Assembly: GCF_001645105.1 (NCBI RefSeq)
Contig: NZ_LKEG01000038.1
Coordinates: 1 to 64,000, forward strand
Direction of reading: 5' to 3'
DNA from: Pseudomonas marginalis
GTDB taxonomy: Bacteria > Pseudomonadota > Gammaproteobacteria > Pseudomonadales > Pseudomonadaceae
Length of the DNA: 64,000 bases
Of the stretch, positions 50,894 to 60,344 are shown in pieces. Numbering within the stretch: position 1 is the first letter of the stretch; each line of letters starts with the position of its first letter. The notes under the pieces were generated by a model. The model was not told the DNA's origin. It ran no database searches and saw only the letters and a list, made by a program, of their open reading frames with translations. The translations under genes and the position numbers were made by a program.

Positions 50894-52213
50894 TTACTGC
50901 AACTGCAACGTGGAATTGAACTGCCCGATCGCCTCCACCACATGCCGTGAGCCTTGCTGAATCTCCAGGATCACCTGCCCCGCTTCGTTCGCCAACTCTA
51001 CACCCAGCCCTGTGCGGCTCAAGCTCGATTGCATGCTCGACACGGCGCTCAGGGACAGGTCGTGGTTCTTGCGCACCACATCAACAATTTCCACCGTCGC
51101 CTGGCTGGTCCGCCCCGCAAGGCTGCGCACTTCGTCGGCCACCACTGCAAACCCGCGCCCATGCTCACCGGCCCGCGCCGCTTCAATGGCAGCGTTGAGC
51201 GCCAGCATATTGGTCTGCTCGGCAATGCTGCGGATGGTCTGCACAATGGCGCCGATGATGTCCGACTGCTTGCTGACCGCGTCGATACTCACGGCCGCCT
51301 GGTTCAGGTCGAGGGAGATTTCTTCGATGATCTGCACAGTTTGCTGCACCACTTCCGACCCCTTACGGGCGCAGGCATCGTTTTGCACCGAGGTGGCGTG
51401 AGCCGAGTCAGCGGCGCTGCGCAGGGTGGTGACTTGGTCGGTGATGTCGCTGGCGAACTTCACCACTTTGTACAAGCGGCCATTGGTGTCGAAGATCGGG
51501 TTGTAGGAGGCTTCCAGGAACAGCGTCTTGCCGTATTTGTTTTTGCGCTCGAAGCGGTGCGAGTGGTACTCGCCGCGGTTGAGGGACGCCCAGAACGCCT
51601 TATAGGCGGGCGACTCCACTTCGCTGCGGTGGCAGAACAGGCTGTGGTGCTGGCCGACGATCTCATCCAGGGAGTACTGCACGGTTTTCAGGAAGTTTTC
51701 GTTCGCGTTGATGATCTGGCCCTGGGGCGTAAATTCGATCACCGCCATGGAGCGGCCGATGGCGTCGATCAGGCTCTGGTTTTCATGCTCATGGTGAACC
51801 CGTGAGGAAATATCCGACGCGACTTTGATCACGCTCAACACGTGATTGTCTTTGTCCAGCACCGGCATGTAGCTGGCTTCGAGCCAGACTTCCTGGCCCT
51901 GTTTGTTCAAGCGCATAAAGGTGCCACTGAGCGCCTCGCCCCGCGCCAGGTCACGCCACAGCTTGGCGTAGGCGTCGGTTTGGGTGTAGGCCTCGTCGCA
52001 AAAAAGGCGGTGATGTTTGCCGCAAATCTCCTCGGCGCTGTAGCCCATGGCTTTGCAGAAGTTGTCGTTGGCGTCGAGGATCACGCCACTGGGGTCGAAC
52101 TCGATCATGGCCATGGAACGGCTGATGGCGGCGAGTTTGGCGTTGGATTCAGTGAGCGCGCAGGAGAAACGTTCGATTTGTTGCAGGTCGGATGTGCGAT
52201 GGCGGTTGAACAT
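50894..52213 (-). CDS. Soluble PAS-PAS chemoreceptor, BdlA-like (second copy)
   Basis: A 439-residue cytoplasmic receptor with two PAS domains (about residues 20-130 and 140-255), each with MA(M/V)IEF and an ANENF-type segment, and a methyl-accepting domain with [20 protein letters not shown] near residue 335. It equals in length and layout the protein of 17730-19049, with which it is clearly homologous. The signalling domain is short at its end, as in BdlA. ATG 52213 has AGGG 11 nt upstream. It likely shares a signalling role in biofilm dispersal or redox sensing. Confidence 0.88.
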   Translation of the reverse strand: MFNRHRTSDLQQIERFSCALTESNAKLAAISRSMAMIEFDPSGVILDANDNFCKAMGYSAEEICGKHHRLFCDEAYTQTDAYAKLWRDLARGEALSGTFMRLNKQGQEVWLEASYMPVLDKDNHVLSVIKVASDISSRVHHEHENQSLIDAIGRSMAVIEFTPQGQIINANENFLKTVQYSLDEIVGQHHSLFCHRSEVESPAYKAFWASLNRGEYHSHRFERKNKYGKTLFLEASYNPIFDTNGRLYKVVKFASDITDQVTTLRSAADSAHATSVQNDACARKGSEVVQQTVQIIEEISLDLNQAAVSIDAVSKQSDIIGAIVQTIRSIAEQTNMLALNAAIEAARAGEHGRGFAVVADEVRSLAGRTSQATVEIVDVVRKNHDLSLSAVSSMQSSLSRTGLGVELANEAGQVILEIQQGSRHVVEAIGQFNSTLQLQ

Positions 52214-52380
52214 GGTCAGATCACCCTTGATTACCGGCGCCCAGAAGGCGCATTCCATTCATTTGTTGGCTATTGCTGGCACACCTTCATGGGGAAATAA
52301 CCATCCAAATCGCTTTATATGCCAAGCGTCATCAACGGTTCTGGATGAGCATAGACACGGCTTGGCGCTATGCAAGGCCA

Positions 52381-53250
52381 CTAGTCAGCCAGCATTTTTA
52401 ACAATGCGCCGGCGGCAGCAGAGGGCGGACAGTGTTGCGCTGCGACCAGGGAGAACTCGCGGTGCACGGGCACGGCCAGTGGCATCACACGCAGGCCCTG
52501 GCGTTGGACTGGCAGGGTCATTTCCGGCACCAGGGTCACGCCGACACCTTCGCGAACCAGGCTGAAGGCACTGCTCCACTCGCGCACTTCCACGCGAATA
52601 TCAGTCAGCGTCAGCCCGGCATCAGCGCCCAGGCTGCGCGCATTGGCGGTGCAGCCACCAGTGGCCAGTACAAAGGGCTGTGCCAGCAATTCCTCCAGCG
52701 TCACCGTGGCCTGCGCCGGACGTTGGGCGAGCGCGTGCTGCACCGGCAACACCGCCAGCCAATTGTCCCGCCCCAACACCGTGGCATTGCGCCCAGGATG
52801 GGGGTTGAGCACTACGCCGAAGTCGATCAGGCCTGCGTCGAGCAACGTGTTCACTTCGTTGTCGGTGACTTCAAGGGTGGTGACCTCTATACCGGGGTGA
52901 AGCTGCGCGAAGCGTTGTAACAACGGAGTGAGATAGGCCACCAGCACCATGGGGAAACTTGCAATGCGAATACTCCCACGCAGCATGGGCCTGGCTTCGT
53001 CCACGGTGCTGCGAATCGCCTGTAAGGCTGTGAGCATCACCCGCGCCTGCTCGACCACACTCAAGCCCAAGGCAGTGGGCAAGGTCTTGCGCGGCTCGCG
53101 GGTAAACAGCTGCGCACCCAGTGATGCCTCCATACCGGCCATGGCCTGGCTGGCGGCGGATTGGGTCATGCCCACATGCTCGGCGGCGGCGGTGATGCTG
53201 CCGTGATCGGCCACCGCCACCAGCAGGCGCCAATGCATCAGGTTCATCAT
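52381..53250 (-). CDS. LysR-family regulator
   Basis: A 289-residue LysR-type regulator. DNA-binding domain in residues about 4-62 (LMHWRLLVAVADHGSITAAA, then QSAASQAMAGME). ATG 53250 has AGGA 11 nt upstream; ATG 53247 is equivalent. It is divergent from the GST gene at 53347, which is its likely target. Confidence 0.88.
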   Translation of the reverse strand: MMNLMHWRLLVAVADHGSITAAAEHVGMTQSAASQAMAGMEASLGAQLFTREPRKTLPTALGLSVVEQARVMLTALQAIRSTVDEARPMLRGSIRIASFPMVLVAYLTPLLQRFAQLHPGIEVTTLEVTDNEVNTLLDAGLIDFGVVLNPHPGRNATVLGRDNWLAVLPVQHALAQRPAQATVTLEELLAQPFVLATGGCTANARSLGADAGLTLTDIRVEVREWSSAFSLVREGVGVTLVPEMTLPVQRQGLRVMPLAVPVHREFSLVAAQHCPPSAAAGALLKMLAD

Positions 53251-53346
53251 GGCAGTAGCGATCCTTATGGCAGGGGTCTGAAGGTTTAATTTTACGCAAG
53301 GTGCCACGCCCACGAGACTGGCGCAAACTCAACGGAGCTGCCCCAG

Positions 53347-53949
53347 ATGAAACTGTATTTCGCCCCCCACGCCTGTTCCCTCGCCCCGCATATCGTCCTG
53401 CGCGAATTGGCGTTGCCGTTCGACCTGGTGCGGGTTGATAACCAGGCCAAAACCACCGCCGATGGCGAGGATTTCCTGCAGATCAACCCCAAGGGCTACG
53501 TCGCCGCGCTGAGGCTGGACAATGGCCAGGTGCTGACCGAAGCCAGCGCGATCCTGCAATACTTGGCCGACCTGAAACCCACCGTCGGCCTGGCCCCGGC
53601 CAATGGCAGCTGGGAGCGCGTGCGGTTGCAGGAATGGCTGAATTTTATCGCGACCGAAGTGCATGGCGGGTTGGCGGTGTTCTTCAACGACGCCATCCAG
53701 GGCGAGGTGCGTGCCCTGTTCCAGGCCACCCTCTTCAAGCGTTTCGCGGTGCTGGTGCAGACGCTGGAACGCCAGGATTATCTGTTGGGCACCGCATATT
53801 CGGTAGCGGACGCCTACCTGTTCGTGGTGCTGCGCTGGGCAGGGTTTCACGCTATTGATCTGGGCGAGTGGCCGGCGCTGGCGGCGTTTCAGCAGCGGAT
53901 CGGCGCACGGCCGGCCGTGATTGCCGCCCTGGCAGCAGAAAGCCGATGA
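53347..53949 (+). CDS. Glutathione S-transferase, beta-type
   Basis: A 200-residue GST. The opening MKLYFAPHACSLAPHIVLRE holds the Cys typical of bacterial beta-class enzymes (Cys10), LTEASAILQYLADL binds the gamma-glutamyl group, and YSVADAYLFVVLRW is the capping motif. It is divergent from a LysR gene and ends before a REP. The substrate is unknown. Confidence 0.9.
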   Translation: MKLYFAPHACSLAPHIVLRELALPFDLVRVDNQAKTTADGEDFLQINPKGYVAALRLDNGQVLTEASAILQYLADLKPTVGLAPANGSWERVRLQEWLNFIATEVHGGLAVFFNDAIQGEVRALFQATLFKRFAVLVQTLERQDYLLGTAYSVADAYLFVVLRWAGFHAIDLGEWPALAAFQQRIGARPAVIAALAAESR

Positions 53950-53966
53950 ACTGAAATGCAATCAAC

Positions 53967-53992
53967 CTGTGGGAGCGGGCGTGCTCCCACAG
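53967..53992. repeat. Single REP palindrome
   Basis: CTGTGGGAGC-GGGCGT-GCTCCCACAG lies 18 nt after the GST stop and forms a 10-bp stem. Confidence 0.8.
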
Positions 53993-54092
53993 TTGATCGG
54001 CTTCGCTGCAGAGAACGGGTTTCAAGCGGCCATCTGGGGCTTACGGTAGAGGCTGGAAAATCTTGCAGAGGGTTTGCTTCCAAGCGTGTCAC

Positions 54093-54209
54093 TCAGTGAC
54101 CGAACAGGCCTGTCTCAGTTTTCTTGGCTTTTTTGTCGGCGCGTTTTTCATCTGCGGTCTTTGCCGGTTTCTTCTTCGCGGCTTTCTTTGAATCCATACC
54201 TTTGGCCAT
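54093..54209 (-). CDS. Lys-rich 38-residue protein
   Basis: A tiny, strongly basic protein (MAKGMDSKKAAKKKPAKTAD, then DEKRADKKAKK and the end TETGLFGH). GGAG lies 8 nt before ATG 54209, and the codon choice is that of a normal gene. It may bind nucleic acid, as short Lys/Ala-rich proteins often do, but no family is recognised. It is convergent with the GST side and divergent from an acetyltransferase gene. Confidence 0.65.
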   Translation of the reverse strand: MAKGMDSKKAAKKKPAKTADEKRADKKAKKTETGLFGH

Positions 54210-54313
54210 GATGCGTGCTCCACTGACAGGGGATGTAGCAGTGGGTATACCACCTATTGCAAGACAGAAGGCGCTTATAATCCCCGGCCCTTGATAACGC
54301 TTGCCTGAACACC

Positions 54314-54751
54314 ATGCCCCCATTGCACATCGAACCGCTGGCAGAGCCGCTTTGGCCGTTGCTGAATAAATTTTACCGCAGCCACAATTCGCCGATGAAG
54401 GCGCTCAAGGGCGGGCGTTTGTGGGTGGCGCGCGATGGCGAGATTGTCGCGGGTCTGTGCCTCACACCCGTGGTCGGCGGGCAGTGGCTGACCGGAGTGT
54501 TTGTTGATCCGGCCTATCGCGGCCAGGGGCTGGCCGCGCGGGTGATCGAGGCGGCGGTGGCCGATGTCGAAGGTACGGTGTGGTTGTTGTGCCATCCGGA
54601 CTTGGAGGGGTTGTATCAGCGCATGGGGTTCAGTCAGGACACGCTGTTGCCGCAGTCTCTCAGCGAACGGCTGGTGCGCTACAAACGCAACAAACCGATG
54701 ATCGCGATGGGCTTAGATCGTTTGGTGAGGTCGACCTCGGATAATGTGTGA
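54314..54751 (+). CDS. GNAT-family N-acetyltransferase
   Basis: A 145-residue acetyltransferase. Acetyl-CoA motif A is GVFVDPAYRGQGLAARVIEA (near residues 60-80), and the end LYQRMGF is the usual motif B. Substrate unknown. The next gene on the same strand starts 59 bp on. Confidence 0.87.
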   Translation: MPPLHIEPLAEPLWPLLNKFYRSHNSPMKALKGGRLWVARDGEIVAGLCLTPVVGGQWLTGVFVDPAYRGQGLAARVIEAAVADVEGTVWLLCHPDLEGLYQRMGFSQDTLLPQSLSERLVRYKRNKPMIAMGLDRLVRSTSDNV

Positions 54752-54810
54752 TCCGAGCGTACAGGGCCCATGCTAGCCTCGGCGGCACAGTGGCCCTTTA
54801 CAGGATGATC

Positions 54811-55629
54811 ATGAAAACCACACTCGCAGCTCTGTCCCTCACCGCCCTGCTCGCCCCGGTTTTAAGCCAGGCAGCCGAAGCCACCTTCACCGCCCAGCAG
54901 TACCAGAGCGTGCTCGCCGGCAGTTGGCGCGACCCGGCCAACAGCGCCCGCGACGGTTATCGCCATCCGCGACAGACACTGGCGTTCTTTGGCCTGGGCG
55001 CCAAGCAAACCGTGATCGAGATCACCCCCGGTGGCGGCTGGTACAGCGAGGTGCTGGCACCGCTGCTCAAGGATCACGGGCATTACATCGCGGCGGTGCA
55101 GGCCGCGAGCAGCAGTGCCTATGCGCGCACCTCGGAAGAGAACCTGAAAAAGAAATTCGCGGCTGACCCTGTTCGGTACGGCAAGGCTGAGGTGGTCGAG
55201 TTCGACCCCAAGGCGCCGGTGTTCGGCAAACCCGCTTCGGCAGACGCCGTGCTGACATTCCGTAATGTGCATAACTGGGTCGCGGCCGATACCGCAGCGA
55301 AGACGTTCAGTGCCTTCTACACCGTGCTGAAACCGGGTGGCGTGCTGGGCGTGGAGGATCATCGGGCCAAGGAGGGGGCCGATCTGGACGCGATCAAAGA
55401 CAGCGGTTACCTGACCACGGCCCAGGTGGTGAAACTGGCGACGGATGCCGGGTTCAAGCTGGCGGGACAGAGCGAAATCAACGCCAACCCGAAAGACACC
55501 AAGGACTATCCGGCCGGGGTGTGGACGTTGCCGCCGACATTGAAATTGGGGGAGCAGGATAAGGCCAAGTATGTGGCGATTGGCGAGTCGGATCGGATGA
55601 CGTTGCGGTTTGTGAAGCCGGCCAAATAA
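54811..55629 (+). CDS. Exported SAM-dependent methyltransferase-like protein
   Basis: A 272-residue protein. Residues 1-24 are a signal peptide (TTLAALSLTALLAPVLSQAAEA), so the mature protein should be periplasmic. The motif VIEITPGGGWYSEVLAPLL (motif I of class I methyltransferases, near residue 70) and AVLTFRNVHNW, then VLKPGGVLGVEDHR match that fold. A methyltransferase outside the cytoplasm lacks an evident SAM supply, so catalysis is open. ATG 54811 has AGGA 7 nt upstream; ATG 54805 is the next choice. Confidence 0.82.
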   Translation: MKTTLAALSLTALLAPVLSQAAEATFTAQQYQSVLAGSWRDPANSARDGYRHPRQTLAFFGLGAKQTVIEITPGGGWYSEVLAPLLKDHGHYIAAVQAASSSAYARTSEENLKKKFAADPVRYGKAEVVEFDPKAPVFGKPASADAVLTFRNVHNWVAADTAAKTFSAFYTVLKPGGVLGVEDHRAKEGADLDAIKDSGYLTTAQVVKLATDAGFKLAGQSEINANPKDTKDYPAGVWTLPPTLKLGEQDKAKYVAIGESDRMTLRFVKPAK

Positions 55630-55653
55630 CCCGACTTGAAAGGCGTTCCAACA

Positions 55654-55679
55654 GTGGGAGCGGGCTTGCTCGCTCCCAC
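55654..55679. repeat. Single REP palindrome
   Basis: GTGGGAGCG-GGCTTGCT-CGCTCCCAC has 9-bp arms between the convergent methyltransferase and deformylase genes. Confidence 0.8.
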
Positions 55680-55704
55680 CGTTGGGTCTCATTGGGCCTG
55701 AACG

Positions 55705-56244
55705 CTAGGCGTCGGCCGTGGGATCCATGTCTGGAAACATCACCTCGATAAACCCGAACTTGCTGAAGTCAGTGATCCGCGACGGGTATAACCGGCCGAT
55801 CAAGTGATCGCACTCATGCTGCACCAACCGCGCATGAAAACCATCGGCAAACCGCACGATAGGTTCGCCCTTCGGATCAAACCCTTCATAGCGAATCTGC
55901 TGGTAACGGCTCACCGCGCCCCGCATGCCGGGCACGGACAGGCAGCCTTCATACCCCTCTTCAAGCACCGGGCCCAGCGGCGTGATCAGCGGGTTGATCA
56001 GGATCGTCTGCGGCACCGGCGGCGCGTCCGGGTAGCGTTCGCTGGCCTCGAAACCGAAGATCACCAATTGCAGGTCTACGCCGATCTGCGGCGCGGCCAG
56101 GCCGACGCCGCCCACGTGTTCCATGGTCTGGAACATGTCATCAATCAATTGCCACAGTTCGGGGCTGTCGAACATTTCCGGCGGAACCGGAGGCGCGATA
56201 CGCAGAAGGCGTTCGTCGCCCATTTTAAGGATTTCACGAATCAT
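55705..56244 (-). CDS. def: Peptide deformylase (paralogue)
   Basis: A 179-residue enzyme that removes the formyl group from new proteins. The three motifs are in place: [10 protein letters not shown] (46-55), EGCLSVP (99-105, with the metal-binding Cys) and QHECDHL (142-148, two His ligands and the catalytic Glu). The housekeeping copy in pseudomonads is beside fmt; this one follows the yihY gene after 3 bp, so it is an additional deformylase in another operon. Confidence 0.92.
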   Translation of the reverse strand: MIREILKMGDERLLRIAPPVPPEMFDSPELWQLIDDMFQTMEHVGGVGLAAPQIGVDLQLVIFGFEASERYPDAPPVPQTILINPLITPLGPVLEEGYEGCLSVPGMRGAVSRYQQIRYEGFDPKGEPIVRFADGFHARLVQHECDHLIGRLYPSRITDFSKFGFIEVMFPDMDPTADA

Positions 56245-56247
56245 CGA

Positions 56248-57198
56248 TCAGACTTCGTCAGGGGTGGGCTTGGAATGGTCCCGGCCAAGGCCTGAGACGT
56301 GCTGTTTTTCAACGGTGTGGCCGAGTTCATCGAACTCTTTTGCGCCAGGGTCCTTGCCCTCGGCGGACATGTGCTCGATCACCGCATTCATCTCCGCGCC
56401 CAGCAACAGCACGGCCGCAGAAATGTAGAAGTACAGGAGCAACACGATGATCGCACCGATGCTGCCATACATGGCGTTGTAGTCGGCAAAGGTTTTGACG
56501 TAATAACCAAAACCCAGAGAGGCCACGATCCAGACCACCACGGCCAGCACCGAACCTGGAGTGATAAAGCGAAATTTCTGCTCGACGTCCGGCATCACGT
56601 AATACATGAGGGCCACGGCAAACATCAGCAGGATCACGATCAACGGCCAGCGCACGATGGTCCATAAGGTGACCACAAACTCCTGCATGCCGATCTGCCC
56701 CGCCAACCACTCCATCACCTGCGGGCCGAGCACCATCAACGCTGCAGCGGCCAACAGCATGCCGGCGATGCCGACGGTGTAGAAAATCGACAGCGGAAAG
56801 CGCTTCCAGATAGGCCGACCTTCGACCACGTCATACGCGGCGTTCATCGCACTCATCATCAGACGCACGCCGGCCGAGGCCGTCCACAGCGCAATCACAA
56901 TACCTACCGACAGCAGGCCACCCTTGGATTGCTGCAACTGGTCGATCACCGGGTTGACCTGCTCCAGGGCCTGGGGCGGCAACACCAGCTCGGACTGCAG
57001 GCGCAGCCAGGTAAAGAAGTCCGGCAGGTGCAGGAAACCGATCAGGGCAATCAGGAACAGCAGGAAGGGAAACAGCGAAAACAGCATCTGGTAGGCCAGC
57101 GCCGAGGCGTAGGTGGGCATCTCGTCATCGACAAATTCCTTGACGGTGCGCACCAGCACTTTGTGCAGCTTGAGGCCTTCTAGTACCGGGAAAATCAT
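56248..57198 (-). CDS. yihY: YihY/BrkB-family inner-membrane protein
   Basis: A 316-residue membrane protein with about six helices. ASALAYQMLFSLFPFLLFLI near the start and the segment MSAMNAAYDVVEGRPIWKRF are typical. The family was once thought to be RNase BN and may be a lipid or solute transporter. It has a charged C-terminal tail of about 40 residues. The deformylase gene follows after 3 bp in the same transcript. Confidence 0.9.
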   Translation of the reverse strand: MIFPVLEGLKLHKVLVRTVKEFVDDEMPTYASALAYQMLFSLFPFLLFLIALIGFLHLPDFFTWLRLQSELVLPPQALEQVNPVIDQLQQSKGGLLSVGIVIALWTASAGVRLMMSAMNAAYDVVEGRPIWKRFPLSIFYTVGIAGMLLAAAALMVLGPQVMEWLAGQIGMQEFVVTLWTIVRWPLIVILLMFAVALMYYVMPDVEQKFRFITPGSVLAVVVWIVASLGFGYYVKTFADYNAMYGSIGAIIVLLLYFYISAAVLLLGAEMNAVIEHMSAEGKDPGAKEFDELGHTVEKQHVSGLGRDHSKPTPDEV

Positions 57199-57318
57199 AG
57201 CGTCTCCTTTCGCCGCAAAAGGAAGGTTCGTGGGCGACTCAGGGGCCGTTTTCTACATCAAGGTAGCCTATTTGGCGACCTTGAAACAATTTCGAAACTT
57301 TAACCGCATCAGGTGACA

Positions 57319-57345
57319 CAAAAACGGCCATCCGTGGATGGCCGT
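57319..57345 (-). terminator. Rho-independent terminator of csbD
   Basis: On the minus strand ACGGCCATCC pairs with GGATGGCCGT over a 2-nt gap and is followed by TTTTTG, 33 nt after the csbD stop. Confidence 0.88.
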
Positions 57346-57377
57346 CGGGCTGCGTGAAACCAGCCAGCGATTCAGGC

Positions 57378-57563
57378 TTACTTGGTCGCTTTTTTCACGG
57401 CGTCTTTGGTATCGCCGACAGCTTTCTGAACTTCGCCTTTCTTTTCCTGCACCACGCCTTCAGCGCGCAGTTTGTCGTTGCCGGTGACTTTACCGACGCC
57501 TTGCTTAATGTTGCCGACCGCTTCGTTCGCTACGCCTTTAACCTTATCGGATGTACTGCTCAT
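57378..57563 (-). CDS. CsbD-family stress protein
   Basis: A 61-residue hydrophilic protein of the CsbD family: [20 protein letters not shown] opens it and [19 protein letters not shown] follows. Such proteins are abundant under general stress. It has its own terminator and stands alone. Confidence 0.93.
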   Translation of the reverse strand: MSSTSDKVKGVANEAVGNIKQGVGKVTGNDKLRAEGVVQEKKGEVQKAVGDTKDAVKKATK

Positions 57564-57762
57564 GGTATTTCTCCTGAAACAATCGATGGTTTTTGGTCAT
57601 TACGTAAAGATTGACCTGAGGCCGTTCGGCAGAGTTTCAATTATTTTTGCGCAGGCATTTCATCGTCGGTTGCAGGTTTGGCTTTATGTTTTGCGGCCAA
57701 CCCACGAGAATGCCCGGCACATTCAGGCTATAACGCTGAATAACAGATCCCGTAGGAAGGTT

Positions 57763-58143
57763 ATGAAACTCAATAAAGCACAGGCCATCGCCCGCAGAAA
57801 CACTGAACTGGGCGGTGCCGTACTCGGCGTCAACAACTGCCACTTCACCGACCTGGACAGCAAACGCAACATCTGGTGGTTCGACTTGCCGGTGGTGCGG
57901 ATTGGCGTGGGCCAGTACGAGTGGATTCATCTGTTGATGCATAACGCCGAGACCGACCAGTTGCTGCACCTGAAGGTGCCGACGGTGTTCCTGCGCGAGA
58001 ATCTTGAAGGCCTGGTGGTGCGCAACGCGGGCAAGCGCAAGCCGGAGATCACGCTGGAGCTGAGCGCGGATAAGGATTCGTTCTTGAAGGATGTGCGCCC
58101 TGCAGGCGCCGGTGTGAGCTTCGCGCAGTTCGCCCTGTTTTAG
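57763..58143 (+). CDS. Unknown 126-residue protein
   Basis: A small cytoplasmic protein. AGGAAGG lies 2-8 nt before ATG 57763, which overrules a much longer frame from 57472. The middle NIWWFDLPVVRIGVGQYEWIHLLMHN and the end LSADKDSFLKDVRPAGAGVSF are well-shaped but not recognised. It may be a conserved Pseudomonas protein. A REPIN follows. Confidence 0.75.
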   Translation: MKLNKAQAIARRNTELGGAVLGVNNCHFTDLDSKRNIWWFDLPVVRIGVGQYEWIHLLMHNAETDQLLHLKVPTVFLRENLEGLVVRNAGKRKPEITLELSADKDSFLKDVRPAGAGVSFAQFALF

Positions 58144-58158
58144 AAAACGCATAAACAA

Positions 58159-58246
58159 TGTGGGAGGGGGCTTGCCCCCGATGGCGGTGTGTCAGCTACA
58201 GATTGCTGACTGATACACCGCTATCGGGGGCAAGCCCCCTCCCACA
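58159..58246. repeat. REPIN (GAGGGGGCTTGC family)
   Basis: Arms TGTGGGAGGGGGCTTGCCCC and GGGGCAAGCCCCCTCCCACA in inverted order between convergent genes; the fadD1 stop codon is 12 nt away. Confidence 0.9.
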
Positions 58247-58257
58247 TGGGTATAGCG

Positions 58258-59949
58258 TTACTTTTTCAGACCGAGCTTCTTCAACTCTTCATCGCGCAAC
58301 TCACGCCGCAGGATCTTGCCCACGTTGGTGGTCGGCAACGCATCGCGGAACTCCACGGCCCTGGGCACTTTGTAGGCGGTGACGTTGGCGCGCATGTGCT
58401 CCATCACCTGCTCCTTGGTCAGGGTTGCGCCTGGCTTGACCACGATAAACAGCTTGATGTGCTCCCCGGACTTCTCGTCCGGCACGCCGATGGCCGCGCA
58501 CTGCAGCACGCCCGGCAAGCCCGCCAGCACGTCTTCCAGCTCGTTGGGGTACACGTTGAAGCCCGAGACCAGGATCATGTCTTTCTTGCGGTCGACAATG
58601 CGCATATAGCCGTCGGGCTGGATGATCGCGATGTCACCGGTCTTCAGCCAGCCTTCGCTGTCGAGCATCTCGTCGGTGGCTTCCTGGCGCTGCCAGTAGC
58701 CCTTCATCACTTGCGGCCCCTTGACGCAGAGCTCGCCGGTTTCACCCAGTGCGAGTTCGGTGCCGTCGTCGGCGATGACTTTACACACGGTGGACGGCAC
58801 GGGAATGCCGATGGTGCCGATCTGGATGTGCTGGATCGGGTTCACGGTAGCCACTGGGCTGGTTTCGGTCATGCCGTAGCCTTCGCAGATGCCACAGCCG
58901 GTCACGGCCTTCCAGCGTTCAGCGGCTGCCAGTTGCAACGCCATGCCGCCCGACAGGGTGACTTTCAGCGCGGAGAAGTCCAGCTTGCGGAAGGCTTCGT
59001 TGTTGCACAGCGCGACGAAAAGGGTGTTCAAGCCGACAAAGCCGCTGAACTTCCACTTCGACAGCTCCTTGACCATCGCCGGCAGGTCGCGCGGGTTGCT
59101 GATCAGGATGTTGTGGTTGCCGATCAGCATCATCGCCATGCAATGAAAGGTGAACGCATAGATGTGGTACAGCGGCAGCGGCGTGATCAGGATCTCGCAA
59201 CCTTCGTTGAGGTTGGAACCCATCAGCGCCTTGCATTGCAGCATGTTCGCGACCAGGTTGCGGTGAGTGAGCATCGCGCCCTTCGCCACGCCGGTGGTGC
59301 CGCCGGTGTATTGCAGCACGGCTACATCGCCGCTGGCCGGGTTGGCGTCGCTGACCGGCTGGCCGTGCCCCTTGGCCAACACGTCGTTGAACTTGATCGC
59401 CTTGGGCAAGTGAAACGCCGGGACCATTTTCTTCACGTACTTGATGACGCTGTTGATCAGCAGGCGCTTGAGCGGCGGCAACAGGTCAGCGACTTCAGTG
59501 ACGATCACGTGCTTGATGGCGGTCTTGGGCACGACCTTTTCCGCCAGGTGAGCCATGTTGGCCAAGCAGACCAAGGCCTTGGCCCCGGAGTCGTTGAATT
59601 GGTGTTCCATTTCCCGCGCGGTGTACAGCGGGTTGGTGTTGACCACGATCAGGCCGGCGCGGATGGCACCGAATACGGCAACCGGGTACTGGAGGACGTT
59701 GGGCAACTGCACGGCGATGCGGTCGCCGGGCTTCAAGTCGGTATGTTGCTGCAGGTACGCGGCGAAGGCGCCGGACAATTCATACAATTCACCGTAGGTG
59801 ATTGTCTTGCCCAGGTTGCTGAAAGCCGGTTTGTTGGCGAAGCGCTGGCAGGACTGCTTCAGTACCGCCTGAATATTCGGATACTCGTCTGGATTGATTT
59901 GTGCAGCAATCCCGGCGGGGTACTTATCCTTCCAAAAGTCTTCGTTCAT
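58258..59949 (-). CDS. fadD1: Long-chain fatty acid-CoA ligase
   Basis: A 563-residue acyl-CoA synthetase that activates long-chain fatty acids with ATP and CoA at the inner membrane. The AMP-binding motif YTGGTTGVAKGA is near residue 208, GYGMTETSP near 360 and the FACS motif DSEGWLKTGDIAIIQPDGYM near 430, with the catalytic Lys region close to the end. It is one of two tandem fadD genes; position farther from the hydrolase gene corresponds to fadD1 (PA3299) in P. aeruginosa. It lies downstream of fadD2 on the same strand but 395 bp away. Confidence 0.93.
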   Translation of the reverse strand: MNEDFWKDKYPAGIAAQINPDEYPNIQAVLKQSCQRFANKPAFSNLGKTITYGELYELSGAFAAYLQQHTDLKPGDRIAVQLPNVLQYPVAVFGAIRAGLIVVNTNPLYTAREMEHQFNDSGAKALVCLANMAHLAEKVVPKTAIKHVIVTEVADLLPPLKRLLINSVIKYVKKMVPAFHLPKAIKFNDVLAKGHGQPVSDANPASGDVAVLQYTGGTTGVAKGAMLTHRNLVANMLQCKALMGSNLNEGCEILITPLPLYHIYAFTFHCMAMMLIGNHNILISNPRDLPAMVKELSKWKFSGFVGLNTLFVALCNNEAFRKLDFSALKVTLSGGMALQLAAAERWKAVTGCGICEGYGMTETSPVATVNPIQHIQIGTIGIPVPSTVCKVIADDGTELALGETGELCVKGPQVMKGYWQRQEATDEMLDSEGWLKTGDIAIIQPDGYMRIVDRKKDMILVSGFNVYPNELEDVLAGLPGVLQCAAIGVPDEKSGEHIKLFIVVKPGATLTKEQVMEHMRANVTAYKVPRAVEFRDALPTTNVGKILRRELRDEELKKLGLKK

Positions 59950-60344
59950 GGAAGCCCACTCCTCAGCGACGTCAGCGACGCGAATTCATCATCGCATTTG
60001 ATGCGATTATTATTGGTGTATGTTTTTTTTAGGTGAATCTGGCGCTTTCAAGCAGGCCGAGACGTCACAAAGCGCGCCGAGAGTAGCAGCTTTGCCAAGG
60101 GCCGCCTAGAGCCAAAAGAGGGGACCACGGTCATAAACACGACTGTCCTACAATATTTGGTCACACTTTAAACCAAGCCAAAATAGCGGCATAAATGGCT
60201 CTGGAACGGGGCTTTCAGAACAACACAGTACAAATGTGGGAGGGGGCTTGCCCCCGATGGTAGTGGTTCAGTCTACACATCTGGTGACTGCCCCACCGCC
60301 ATCGGGGGCAAGCCCCCTCCCACTTTTTTTCAGCGCATTTCAGA
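59950..60344. other. Intergenic region between fadD2 and fadD1
   Basis: No gene is seen. The part nearest fadD1 (59950-60180) is AT-rich and must hold its promoter; a REPIN occupies 60235-60324. Confidence 0.6.
60235..60324. repeat. REPIN (GAGGGGGCTTGC family)
   Basis: Arms TGTGGGAGGGGGCTTGCCCC and GGGGCAAGCCCCCTCCCACT flank a variable core, with seven T after the right arm. It lies just after the end of fadD2. Confidence 0.9.

Noticed and set aside
58246..60036. A 596-codon open frame on the plus strand
   Set aside because: It is antisense to fadD1, has a His/Gln/Val-rich composition typical of frame shadows in GC-rich DNA, and lacks a ribosome-binding site. The fadD1 frame carries all enzyme motifs.
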